This document shows positions 1 to 6,878 of a stretch of 11,039 nt of DNA, piece after piece; within the stretch, counting starts at the first letter, position 1; each line of letters opens with the position of its first letter. A program made the translations under genes and the position numbers. The notes under the pieces were generated by a model. It was not told the origin of the DNA. It saw only the letters and a program-made list of their open reading frames with translations, and made no database searches. The stretch is from Geobacteraceae bacterium (GTDB lineage Bacteria; Desulfobacterota; Desulfuromonadia; Desulfuromonadales; Geopsychrobacteraceae): positions 1-11,039 of the forward strand of contig JAMOPE010000269.1 in NCBI GenBank assembly GCA_027064785.1, read 5' to 3'.

Positions 1-393
1 GTCCAGCGTCTGACGGCAGAACGTCCCCATCCAACAACCCTTGAGTGTGTCATGCTGCAACCACTGACCGTTGCCGGGCCCGGTACGTTTATCAACGACA
101 TCATCACGGTTGCGGGAGGAAGGAATATTGTCCCGCAAGGTCCGTCACGCTACCCGACATGGAATCCTGAAGCATTGCTGACCGCGAATCCACAAACAAT
201 TATTGTTTCGACATATCCGGGCCAGCCGGAGCCAGAGCAGTTTTTTTCTAAATGGCCCCAGTTGCAAGCCGTTAAAAGCGGACAAATTATCCGCATCAAC
301 GCCGACTGGATACATCGCCCCGGCCCACGCCTGATCCTTGGCATCGAAGCATTAGCGAAAGCTTTTCACCCTGAGATTAAATTAGATGAGTAA
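1..393 (+). CDS. btuF: Periplasmic binding protein of a BtuF/FecB-type ABC importer (C-terminal part)
   Basis: The reading frame is open from the first base, so the gene starts upstream of the window; about 130 C-terminal residues are visible. They form the second lobe of a class III (helical-backbone) periplasmic binding protein, which delivers cobalamin or a ferric siderophore to the permease encoded next. The stretch reading ADWIHRPGPRLIL near the end matches in pattern the SDWFERASPRIIL segment of E. coli BtuF as I recall it. The preceding GGRNI and WNPEALLTANPQTIIV segments are also typical of the fold. This favours vitamin B12 over iron as substrate, but the ligand is inferred. The stop codon overlaps the start of the permease gene by 8 bases, so the two are probably translationally coupled. 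Any signal peptide, and any cobalamin riboswitch before the operon, would lie outside the window. Confidence 0.8.
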   Translation, partial: VQRLTAERPHPTTLECVMLQPLTVAGPGTFINDIITVAGGRNIVPQGPSRYPTWNPEALLTANPQTIIVSTYPGQPEPEQFFSKWPQLQAVKSGQIIRINADWIHRPGPRLILGIEALAKAFHPEIKLDE

Positions 394-1390
394 CCATCCG
401 ATATACAGCAGGCGCTGGCTGTGGGGATTGCTGTTGATGGCATCTCCACTGGTTGCAATGTTCATCTCGCTGGCAGCAGGAGATCTCAGCCTTTCATTGC
501 AGGATCTCACTTCAATTCTATTACAGGGCCCGGGACAGCAAATTGAACAGGTCATTATCTGGCAGGTTCGGTTGCCACGGGCATTGCTCGCCGGACTGGT
601 GGGAGCTGCTTTAAGTTTATCGGGCGTGACGTTTCAGGCTGTTTTACGTAACCCCCTTGCCGATCCTTATCTCCTTGGTGTGTCAGGCGGGGCGGCACTC
701 GGTGCGGTTGCAGCTTTAACCTGCGGACTCCATTCTCCAATCATCGTTCCCCTAGCAGCATTTGTCGGTGCCCTGACAGCTCTGTTCCTCGTCTATCTGG
801 TCGCCCAGGCTCACACGTGTTCGTCCCACACACTGATTCTTGCCGGAGTGATGGTCGGCAGTCTGGCAGCGGCACTACTGTTATTTCTCCTCTGGCGTGC
901 TCCGACCGATGCCACCCGGCAGGCGATTTTCTGGCTGGCAGGGAATCTGTCGCTTGCCGATCCCGACTGGCTGGTCTGGGGCTGGTTATGGCTGATAACC
1001 GGATTTTTAATCCTCTGGGGGCAATCATTCCACCTCGATTTACTGACTCAGGGAGAGGAAACCGCCGCCGATCTCGGGCTGGATGTCGGGAAAACCCGCT
1101 TAATCCTGTTTGTCGTCGCCGGAGCATTAACCGCCTGTGCCGTTGCCCTAGCAGGATTAATCGGCTTTGTCGGTCTGGTTATCCCCCATATCTGCCGCCT
1201 CCTCTGGGGGCCATCACACCGCATGCTGATTCCATTTTCAGCTCTTCTGGGTGGTAGTTTTCTGATGGTTGCCGATGCGATTGCCCGGACTCTCTATGCG
1301 CCGGCAGAAATTCCCGTCGGGGTTGTCACCGCCCTGCTGGGGGCTCCTTTTTTCCTCTACCTGTTGCGAAAAAAAGGGGGAGGACTATGA
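386..1390 (+). CDS. btuC: FecCD/BtuC-family ABC transporter permease
   Basis: This 334-residue protein is a full-length inner-membrane permease of the FecCD/BtuC family, which forms a homodimer carrying vitamin B12 or ferric siderophores across the inner membrane. About ten hydrophobic segments are visible, as the family has. The family hallmark lies at about residues 63-102 (RLPRALLAGLVGAALSLSG, then QAVLRNPLADPYLLGVSGGA). EETAADLGL (about 224-232) and GLIGFVGLVIPH (257-268) form the region that contacts the ATPase. The ATG overlaps the end of the binding-protein gene and has no clear Shine-Dalgarno of its own, so coupled translation is likely. The gene ends in an A7-G5 run (1369-1380), and its TGA overlaps the ATG of the ATPase gene. 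The substrate is taken from the BtuF-like neighbour, so the btu assignment is less sure than the family. Confidence 0.9.
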   Translation: MSNHPIYSRRWLWGLLLMASPLVAMFISLAAGDLSLSLQDLTSILLQGPGQQIEQVIIWQVRLPRALLAGLVGAALSLSGVTFQAVLRNPLADPYLLGVSGGAALGAVAALTCGLHSPIIVPLAAFVGALTALFLVYLVAQAHTCSSHTLILAGVMVGSLAAALLLFLLWRAPTDATRQAIFWLAGNLSLADPDWLVWGWLWLITGFLILWGQSFHLDLLTQGEETAADLGLDVGKTRLILFVVAGALTACAVALAGLIGFVGLVIPHICRLLWGPSHRMLIPFSALLGGSFLMVADAIARTLYAPAEIPVGVVTALLGAPFFLYLLRKKGGGL

Positions 1391-2199
1391 TTCAGGTATC
1401 CAACCTCTCTTTTTCGTTCGGCAAACAACCTCTCTTTTCCAAACTCAATTTTTCTGTTAAACAGGGAGAAATTTTTTCCATTATTGGTCCCAACGGCTGC
1501 GGAAAATCGACTCTCCTGCGCTTGTTGCGTGGTCAGTTAAAATCCAACACCGGAGAGGTTCGCTGGAACAACATCCCTCTCGATCAGATCTCAACGAAAG
1601 CAATGGCACGACAGGTTGCCATCGTCCCTCAATCTGCGACCCTGACATTTCCCTACACGGTGCGCGAGTTGGTCACCATGGGGCGCTATCCCCACCGCAA
1701 AAACCTTCTCCGTTTTCACACCAGAACCGACCTTGATGCTATTGAGAAAGCCCTGACTCTGGCCGACATCCTCCCACTGGCAGACCGCTACGTCACTCAA
1801 CTCAGTGGTGGTGAGCAGCAACGGGTTCTGCTGGCACGGGCATTGGCCCAGAACAGTGCCGTTCTATTTCTCGATGAAGCAACCAGCCATCTCGATATCG
1901 ACCACAAACTCGAATTAACTGAATTGCTCGTACAATTAAACCAAAAACAGCAAACAACAGTCGTTCAAATCAGTCACGATCTCGACCTAGCGGCAGCCAT
2001 TTCCCACCGGATATTGCTAATAGCGGCCGACGGGGAAATCGTTGCCATCGGAAAACCTGAAGAGGTCATCACCAAAGAGAATCTCTGCCAGCTCTTCCGT
2101 TTTGATATTGAAATCACCCAAAATCCACTGACTGGCACACCACAGGTCACGCCGCGGCTGAAAACCTCGCCGCGACAACCACCATTTCAACAGATTTAA
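1387..2199 (+). CDS. btuD: ABC transporter ATP-binding protein (BtuD/FecE type)
   Basis: This 270-residue cytoplasmic ATPase powers the preceding permease. All nucleotide-binding motifs are intact: Walker A GPNGCGKST at 34-42, Q-loop around VPQS (80-83), signature LSGGE at 139-143, Walker B ending LFLDEATSHLD at about 160-170, and the switch histidine in ISHDLD (H197). The ATG overlaps the permease stop (ATGA) and is preceded by a strong GGGGGAGG Shine-Dalgarno lying inside the permease gene. The protein is slightly longer than E. coli BtuD (about 250 residues), the extra length being a C-terminal tail after the helical region. The DNA near the 3' end holds a 6-bp GC-rich hairpin (2153-2158 with 2169-2174), but no T-run follows it. 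Binding protein, permease and ATPase make a complete three-gene importer. Cobalamin is the favoured substrate; iron-siderophore or haem are alternatives. Confidence 0.88.
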   Translation: MIQVSNLSFSFGKQPLFSKLNFSVKQGEIFSIIGPNGCGKSTLLRLLRGQLKSNTGEVRWNNIPLDQISTKAMARQVAIVPQSATLTFPYTVRELVTMGRYPHRKNLLRFHTRTDLDAIEKALTLADILPLADRYVTQLSGGEQQRVLLARALAQNSAVLFLDEATSHLDIDHKLELTELLVQLNQKQQTTVVQISHDLDLAAAISHRILLIAADGEIVAIGKPEEVITKENLCQLFRFDIEITQNPLTGTPQVTPRLKTSPRQPPFQQI

Positions 2200-2429
2200 T
2201 CACATCGAGCTGCTTTCAAATTCGATATAAAACGAGAAGCACCCGAGCAATAAGATAACACCGTTTTGCTAAAAATTGTGAGATTCAATGGTCATTTAAA
2301 AATCTCTATTAATAATTATTTCATCTATAAAAACAGATGGTTATATTTGACAGAGGAGGATTCATTGACGTATATCTATTTTGTGCTTTAATAATAACGG
2401 TGGAATTTTTCTTTTTGAAAATGGTACAG
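2200..2429. other. AT-rich intergenic region between the B12 importer and aapJ
   Basis: No open reading frame with a credible ribosome site was found. The region is markedly AT-rich compared with the flanking genes. It holds a weak inverted repeat (GAGATT at 2280-2285 with AATCTC at 2301-2306, 15-base loop) with no proper T-run, so it is not called as a terminator. No strong intrinsic terminator for the upstream operon was seen. The promoter candidates at its right end are listed separately. Confidence 0.5.
2347..2376 (+). promoter_or_regulatory. Candidate sigma-70 promoter upstream of aapJ
   Basis: A perfect -35 hexamer TTGACA (2347-2352) is followed after 18 bases by TATATC (2371-2376), a weak -10 match. 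It would give a leader of about 125 bases before aapJ. It is weaker and further away than the sigma-54-like site downstream; both could be used. Confidence 0.3.
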
Positions 2430-2445
2430 TGGTTTTTTTGTTGCA
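2430..2445 (+). promoter_or_regulatory. Candidate sigma-54 (RpoN) promoter for aapJ
   Basis: The sequence TGGTTTTTTTGTTGCA has the diagnostic GG (2431-2432) and GC (2443-2444) separated by exactly ten bases. TGG at -24 and TTGCA at -12 agree with the RpoN consensus TGGCACG-N4-TTGCA; the CACG part is replaced by T residues. Transcription would start near 2456, about 54 bases before the aapJ start codon. Sigma-54 control is common for nitrogen-source importers such as glnHPQ. No NtrC-type enhancer (GCAC-N-GTGC) was recognised in the upstream 230 bases, so the activator is unknown. Confidence 0.5.
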
Positions 2446-2509
2446 GGATTGATTTCTATTCTGCCTTGGACTTTCACAGGTTAACCCCTAATGACAGGAG
2501 GAGAAACGT

Positions 2510-3529
2510 ATGAAATTTACAAAAACACTGGTTCTGGTTCTCAGTCTCTCGCTGATGCTGGTATCCTTTGCCTATGCTGGTAAAGATCTTGATGCCGTCA
2601 AAAGTAAAGGATTTATTCAGGCCGGAGTTAACGGCAGCGTCTTCGGTTTTGGTATGCCTGACGCAAAAGGCGTCTGGAAAGGTCTTGATGTTGACACCGC
2701 CCGTGCGATCGCAGCCGCTATTTTTGGTGATGCCAGCAAAGTTAAGTTTACTCCCCTGACTGCACAACAGCGCTTTACTGCTCTCCAGTCGGGTGAAATT
2801 GACGTTCTGACCCGGAACGCAACCCGGACCCTGAGCCGTGAGACTCAGCTGGGGCTCAACTTTGTTGCCGTCAACTACTATGATGGGCAGGGATTCCTGA
2901 TCTCGAAAAAACTCGGCGTTAAAAGTGCTAAAGAGCTGGACGGTGCAACCGTTTGTGTTCTCCCCGGCACCACCACCGAGCAAAATGCAGCTGACTACTT
3001 CCGTACCAACAAAATGGCATGGAAACCGGTTGTTATCGAAAACACCAGCGAACTGGCTAAAACTTTCTTCGCCGGTCGTTGCGATGTTCTGACTTCCGAT
3101 GCCTCACAGCTGGCAGGAACCCGCGCTATCGCTCCAAATCCAAAAGAGTACGCCATTCTTCCAGAAATCATTTCCAAAGAGCCTCTGGCACCTGCCGTCC
3201 GTCATGGTGATGACCAGTTTAGAGATATCGTTGACTTCTCGGTTCTGGCAATGATCAATGCTGAAGAGCTTGGTATTACCTCCAAGAACGTCGATGAAAT
3301 GCTCAAGAGCAAAAATCCTGCTATCCAGCGCTTCCTCGGTGTTTCCGCAGGCAATGGCAAAGCTCTGGGTCTGGACGAAAAATGGGCTTACAACATCATC
3401 AAGCAAGTTGGTAACTACGGTGAAGTTTTCGAGCGTAACGTTGGTGTCAACACCAAGCTGGGTCTTGAGCGTGGACTAAACGCACTCTGGACAAATGGCG
3501 GCTTGATGTATTCACCTCCATTCAAGTAA
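2510..3529 (+). CDS. aapJ: General L-amino acid ABC transporter, periplasmic binding protein AapJ
   Basis: This 339-residue protein is the periplasmic receptor of the broad-specificity amino acid importer completed by aapQMP downstream. A Sec signal peptide spans residues 1-23, with a likely AYA|G cut and no lipobox cysteine, so it is a soluble periplasmic protein. The mature part is an SBP_bac_3 (cluster F) fold: GLDVDTARAIAAAIFGDASK at 58-77, RFTALQSGEIDVLTRN at 88-103, NYYDGQGF at 122-129 and LPGTTTEQN at 151-159. These closely follow Rhizobium AapJ in order, wording and length (about 340 residues). Cysteines 149 and 191 are well placed for a disulfide between strands. The start is fixed by AGGAGG at 2496-2501, eight bases before ATG. 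The gene is a separate transcription block from aapQ because a strong terminator follows. This arrangement commonly makes more binding protein than permease. Confidence 0.93.
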   Translation: MKFTKTLVLVLSLSLMLVSFAYAGKDLDAVKSKGFIQAGVNGSVFGFGMPDAKGVWKGLDVDTARAIAAAIFGDASKVKFTPLTAQQRFTALQSGEIDVLTRNATRTLSRETQLGLNFVAVNYYDGQGFLISKKLGVKSAKELDGATVCVLPGTTTEQNAADYFRTNKMAWKPVVIENTSELAKTFFAGRCDVLTSDASQLAGTRAIAPNPKEYAILPEIISKEPLAPAVRHGDDQFRDIVDFSVLAMINAEELGITSKNVDEMLKSKNPAIQRFLGVSAGNGKALGLDEKWAYNIIKQVGNYGEVFERNVGVNTKLGLERGLNALWTNGGLMYSPPFK

Positions 3530-3548
3530 TATTGTCGTAAATGAAATG

Positions 3549-3589
3549 CCGCCACCGGAGTCTGTCGATTCCGGTGGCGGATTGTTTTT
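3549..3589 (+). terminator. Intrinsic terminator after aapJ
   Basis: CCGCCACCGGA (3549-3559) pairs perfectly with TCCGGTGGCGG (3570-3580) around a 10-base loop. After ATTG it is followed by TTTTT (3585-3589). This strong 11-bp GC-rich hairpin lies 19 bases after the aapJ stop. It probably limits, but need not abolish, transcription into aapQMP. Confidence 0.85.
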
Positions 3590-3794
3590 GAACCTAAAGC
3601 GGTGAGTGGGAGACAAAAAAAGAGTGCCTGTGCTTGGATCAAATGGGTGTTTCAAAAACCTTTAGCTGCACCCAAAAGGTTCAGCGTTGATTTTGAGGCA
3701 CCTAAGTGATTCAATGACTTGCGCTATTATTTGTCAATCCATTCACTGATTTAGGTTTTACTGCTATAACGGGAATCGCCACTTGAAACCAAGT
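3590..3794 (+). promoter_or_regulatory. Gap between aapJ terminator and aapQ; candidate aapQ promoter region
   Basis: No gene is seen here. It contains an inverted repeat, AACCTTT (3657-3663) with AAAGGTT (3675-3681), separated by 11 bases. A possible sigma-70 promoter is TTCACT (3742-3747), 17 bases, TATAAC (3765-3770); it would start transcription only a few bases before the aapQ start, giving an almost leaderless message. No good GG-N10-GC (sigma-54) site was found. Whether aapQMP has its own promoter or depends on read-through is open. Confidence 0.3.
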
Positions 3795-4976
3795 ATGTCA
3801 AATTCAGCCAACACCGCAATCGCAAAGCCCCCGTTCTGGCGGGATGCCGAAAAACGCGCAATATTTTTCCAAATTCTTGCGCTATTGTCTGTCGGAGGAA
3901 TCAGCTACTACCTCTTCTCCAACACGCAAGCGAACCTGGCACGCCAATCAATTGCGACCGGATTCAGTTTCCTCGAAAGGGAGGCCTCGTTCGAAATTGG
4001 CGAGTCTCTTATTTCGTACTCGGCCTCAGATACCTATTTTCGTGCCCTCCTTGTCGGCGCGTTAAATACGCTGCAGGTCGCCTTCATCGGAATTATTCTG
4101 ACCACTATCCTCGGAAGTGTTGTCGGGATCGCCCGACTCTCCAGCAACTGGTTATTATCTAAAGTTGCTGCCGGCTTCATTGAGTTGATGCAGAATATTC
4201 CGATACTGCTTCAGTTATTTTTCTGGTACGCCATCTTCTACGAGTCATTCCCGTCACCGCGTCAGGCGCTCAACCCGATGAAAGGGGTGTTCCTGTGTAA
4301 TCGCGGACTGATTTTTGCGGTTCCCGAATCAAATCCGGCTTATACCGCAATGGGGCTGGCGTTTATCGTCGTGTTGATTATCGGCTGGTTTTCAAACCGC
4401 TGGGGACACAAACGCCAGGAACTGACGGGACAGCCATTTCCGGCACTCCGTTTGACCGCTGCCGGAGCAATCCTGATCCCGCTGTTGATCTGGGTTATGT
4501 ATGGCTCCCCGACAGCAATGAGCATTCCGGAACTGCGCGGTTTTAATTTCTCCGGTGGTATCACAGTCAGTCCTGAGTTTGCTTCATTGTTGCTGGGACT
4601 GGTCCTCTACACTTCAGCCTTTGTCGCCGAAGTCGTCCGGGCCGGTATCCAGTCAATTGGACGTGGGCAGATTGAAGCAGCCATGGCCATCGGTCTGAAA
4701 CCGGGACAGGTCCTGCAACTGGTTATCTTCCCGCAGGCTCTCAGGGTTATTATCCCGCCACTGACCAGCCAGATGCTTAACCTGACCAAAAACAGTTCGT
4801 TGGCCGTTGCTATCGGCTATGCCGATTTTGTCGCCGTCGCCAACACCACAATCAACCAGACCGGACAGGCAATCGAAGGTGTCGCAATGATCATGGTTGT
4901 CTACCTGTTCTTCAGTCTTTCAACGTCGCTGTTTATGAACTGGTACAACAAGCGCATGGCTTTGGTGGAGAGATAA
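3795..4976 (+). CDS. aapQ: General L-amino acid ABC transporter permease AapQ
   Basis: This inner-membrane permease of about 393 residues pairs with AapM to form the amino acid channel. The order of features follows Rhizobium AapQ (about 400 residues). An N-terminal membrane helix is followed by a periplasmic stretch. The HisM-type core starts at NTLQVAFIGIILTTILG (about 91-107) and continues through NIPILLQLFFWYAIF (134-148). A variable membrane insert follows, then the cytoplasmic EAA loop IEAAMAIGLKPGQVLQLVIF (about 293-312), which docks on the ATPase. The start is uncertain: neither ATG at 3795 nor the in-frame TTG at 3783 (four residues longer) has a clear Shine-Dalgarno. The only purine run, CGGGAA, lies at 3770-3775. 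An in-frame TGA at 3747 rules out anything much longer. The stop is two bases from the aapM start. Confidence 0.9.
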   Translation: MSNSANTAIAKPPFWRDAEKRAIFFQILALLSVGGISYYLFSNTQANLARQSIATGFSFLEREASFEIGESLISYSASDTYFRALLVGALNTLQVAFIGIILTTILGSVVGIARLSSNWLLSKVAAGFIELMQNIPILLQLFFWYAIFYESFPSPRQALNPMKGVFLCNRGLIFAVPESNPAYTAMGLAFIVVLIIGWFSNRWGHKRQELTGQPFPALRLTAAGAILIPLLIWVMYGSPTAMSIPELRGFNFSGGITVSPEFASLLLGLVLYTSAFVAEVVRAGIQSIGRGQIEAAMAIGLKPGQVLQLVIFPQALRVIIPPLTSQMLNLTKNSSLAVAIGYADFVAVANTTINQTGQAIEGVAMIMVVYLFFSLSTSLFMNWYNKRMALVER

Positions 4977-4978
4977 CG

Positions 4979-6070
4979 ATGACACAGACGACCAAAGCAA
5001 AAAGAGAGCGCCTTTCGCCCCCAATCACCAATGTTGGTGTCATCGGCTGGCTAAAAACAAATCTGTTCAGCACCTGGTACAACTCACTGCTGACTGTCAT
5101 CATTGTTGCAGCGATGTCGTGGTTGATTCCACCGCTGGTTCGCTGGGCATTTATCGACAGTTTATGGAACAGTTCAGCAGAAGCATGCCGCGATATCGAT
5201 GGCGCCTGCTGGTCGGTTATTCCACAAAACATCAAATTTATTTTTCTCGGATTCTTCCCGTCGGGTCAGGAGTGGCGCCCCGTCCTCGCTATGGCTCTGC
5301 TACTGGGACTGGTCATCTATTCAAAAGACCGCTCCCGCTGGAAGAAATCTCTGGCATGGCTGTGGCTGATTAATCTGATCATCATGGGAACCTTGATGTA
5401 CGGCGGTGTTTTCGGCATGCCGGTCGTTGAGACCTCCCAATGGAGTGGTTTACCTCTGACCTTACTGCTGTCCTTCTTCGGGATGGTTGTCGCCTACCCT
5501 CTCGGAGTTCTTCTGGCACTCGGTCGACGCTCAAAGATGCCGGCGATCAAAACTTTGTGCGTTGTCTACATCGAGATGATCCGGGGAGTCCCGCTGATCA
5601 GTCTGTTGTTTATGTCGTCAATTATGTTTCCGCTGTTTCTCCCTGAGGGGATCACGATCGACAAAGTCCTGCGGGCATTGATCGCAATCATCCTGTTTAC
5701 TGCCGCCTACATTGCCGAAGTTGTCCGGGGTGGATTGCAGGCAATGCCGCGGGGCCAGTATGAAGCTGCCGATTCACTGGGGCTCAACTATAACCAGACA
5801 ATGCGCCTGATTATTCTGCCACAGGCTCTTAAAATTGTTATTCCACCAACCGTCGGAATTTTACTGTCGGCATTTAAAGACACCTCGCTGGTTGTCATCA
5901 TTGCCCTTTATGATGTCCTGAAAACGACGATGGTCACCCTCTCCAATCCCGATTGGACCGGGTACTCAACTGAAGCTTATATTTTCCTGGCAACGCTCTA
6001 TTTTACGTTCTGTTATGCAATGTCGAGCTACAGCCGCAAACTGGAAAAAGATTTACATACCGGACACTGA
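4979..6070 (+). CDS. aapM: General L-amino acid ABC transporter permease AapM
   Basis: This 363-residue inner-membrane protein is the second permease subunit. It starts two bases after the aapQ stop, with GGAGAG just upstream as ribosome site, so the pair is translated together. An N-terminal helix (about 34-55) is followed by a periplasmic loop with an AC...GACW pair of cysteines (C70, C77), a feature I recall in AapM proteins. Further helices lead to the core LSFFGMVVAYPLGVLLALGRR (split around 164-184), IEMIRGVPLISLLFM (198-212) and the EAA loop YEAADSLGLNYNQTMRLIIL (261-280). Length is slightly below the Rhizobium protein (about 384). As in other Aap systems, AapQ and AapM are related but distinct and are expected to form a heterodimer. 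Confidence 0.92.
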   Translation: MTQTTKAKRERLSPPITNVGVIGWLKTNLFSTWYNSLLTVIIVAAMSWLIPPLVRWAFIDSLWNSSAEACRDIDGACWSVIPQNIKFIFLGFFPSGQEWRPVLAMALLLGLVIYSKDRSRWKKSLAWLWLINLIIMGTLMYGGVFGMPVVETSQWSGLPLTLLLSFFGMVVAYPLGVLLALGRRSKMPAIKTLCVVYIEMIRGVPLISLLFMSSIMFPLFLPEGITIDKVLRALIAIILFTAAYIAEVVRGGLQAMPRGQYEAADSLGLNYNQTMRLIILPQALKIVIPPTVGILLSAFKDTSLVVIIALYDVLKTTMVTLSNPDWTGYSTEAYIFLATLYFTFCYAMSSYSRKLEKDLHTGH

Positions 6071-6103
6071 TAGGGAAACGTGTCCGCAACAAGAGAGATT
6101 GTC

Positions 6104-6874
6104 ATGAGCGATTCGCAGACCAAAACAAATACCGAAAACGCAGAGCAGCCCATTATTGAAATCATCAACATGCACAAATGGTACGGTGATTTCCATGTTC
6201 TTAGCGATATCAGCCTGAAAGTTCAGCCACAGGAAAAGATTGTTATCTGCGGTCCGTCGGGGTCAGGGAAATCGACATTGATCCGCTGTATCAATCGTCT
6301 GGAAGAACACCAGCGTGGTCAGATCATTGTGAATGGTACCGAGCTTTCCAACGATATTAAGAATATCGAGAAAGTCCGCGCCGAAGTCGGCATGGTCTTC
6401 CAGCATTTCAATCTGTTCCCCCACTTAACCATCCTGGACAACCTGACACTCGGTCCAATCTGGGTACGTAAGACCCCTAAAAAGGAAGCCGAAGAGGCCG
6501 CAATGATGTATCTGGAAAAGGTACAAATCGCTGAACAGGCTCTGAAGTTTCCCGGTCAGCTTTCCGGTGGGCAGCAGCAACGGGTCGCAATTGCCCGTAG
6601 TTTGTGTATGAGCCCGGAAGTCATGCTGTTCGATGAACCAACCTCAGCACTCGACCCCGAGATGATCAAGGAAGTTCTCGACGTTATGATCGGACTGGCC
6701 GAAGAAGGGATGACGATGATCGTCGTCACCCACGAAATGGGCTTTGCTAAAAGTGTCGCTGACCGTGTTCTGTTCATGGATGACGGTGAAATCGTTGAGC
6801 AGAACAGTCCTGATGTCTTCTTCGACAATCCTCAGCATGAACGGACACAACTGTTCCTCAGCCAGATCCTCTAA
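6104..6874 (+). CDS. aapP: General L-amino acid ABC transporter ATPase AapP
   Basis: This 256-residue cytoplasmic ATPase drives AapJQM. Walker [10 protein letters not shown] is at 50-58, Q-loop Q100 in [15 protein letters not shown], signature LSGGQ at 153-157, Walker B ending [10 protein letters not shown] at about 175-184, and H-loop H210 in VVTHEMGF. Segments such as [17 protein letters not shown] and EQNSP...[10 protein letters not shown] are near-identical in wording to Rhizobium AapP as I recall it. The start is set at ATG 6104, with AAGAGAG six bases upstream; this gives the family's usual length. A GTG at 6080 with GGGAA upstream would add eight residues (SATREIV linker) and cannot be excluded. 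The gene follows aapM after 33 bases. Its stop lies only four bases from the stop of the convergent TAXI gene, and no intrinsic terminator is visible between them. Confidence 0.92.
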   Translation: MSDSQTKTNTENAEQPIIEIINMHKWYGDFHVLSDISLKVQPQEKIVICGPSGSGKSTLIRCINRLEEHQRGQIIVNGTELSNDIKNIEKVRAEVGMVFQHFNLFPHLTILDNLTLGPIWVRKTPKKEAEEAAMMYLEKVQIAEQALKFPGQLSGGQQQRVAIARSLCMSPEVMLFDEPTSALDPEMIKEVLDVMIGLAEEGMTMIVVTHEMGFAKSVADRVLFMDDGEIVEQNSPDVFFDNPQHERTQLFLSQIL

Positions 6875-6878
6875 GGCA

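Noticed and set aside
741..1127. Long minus-strand ORF (128 residues) and other ORFs inside btuC
   Set aside because: They are shadows of the well-supported permease gene, rich in Arg and Pro as antisense frames of GC-rich codons are, with no family motifs.
2280..2306. Inverted repeat GAGATT/AATCTC after btuD as a terminator
   Set aside because: The stem is AT-rich with a 15-base loop and no clean T-run.
2474..2983. 169-residue minus-strand ORF opposite aapJ
   Set aside because: It lies entirely over the strongly supported AapJ coding region and its promoter-proximal leader; no recognisable domain or ribosome site.
2282..3716. Shared 9-mer GATTCAATG upstream of aapJ (2282) and aapQ (3708)
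   Set aside because: A 9-base match in AT-rich intergenic DNA, at different distances from the genes, is weak evidence for a common operator.
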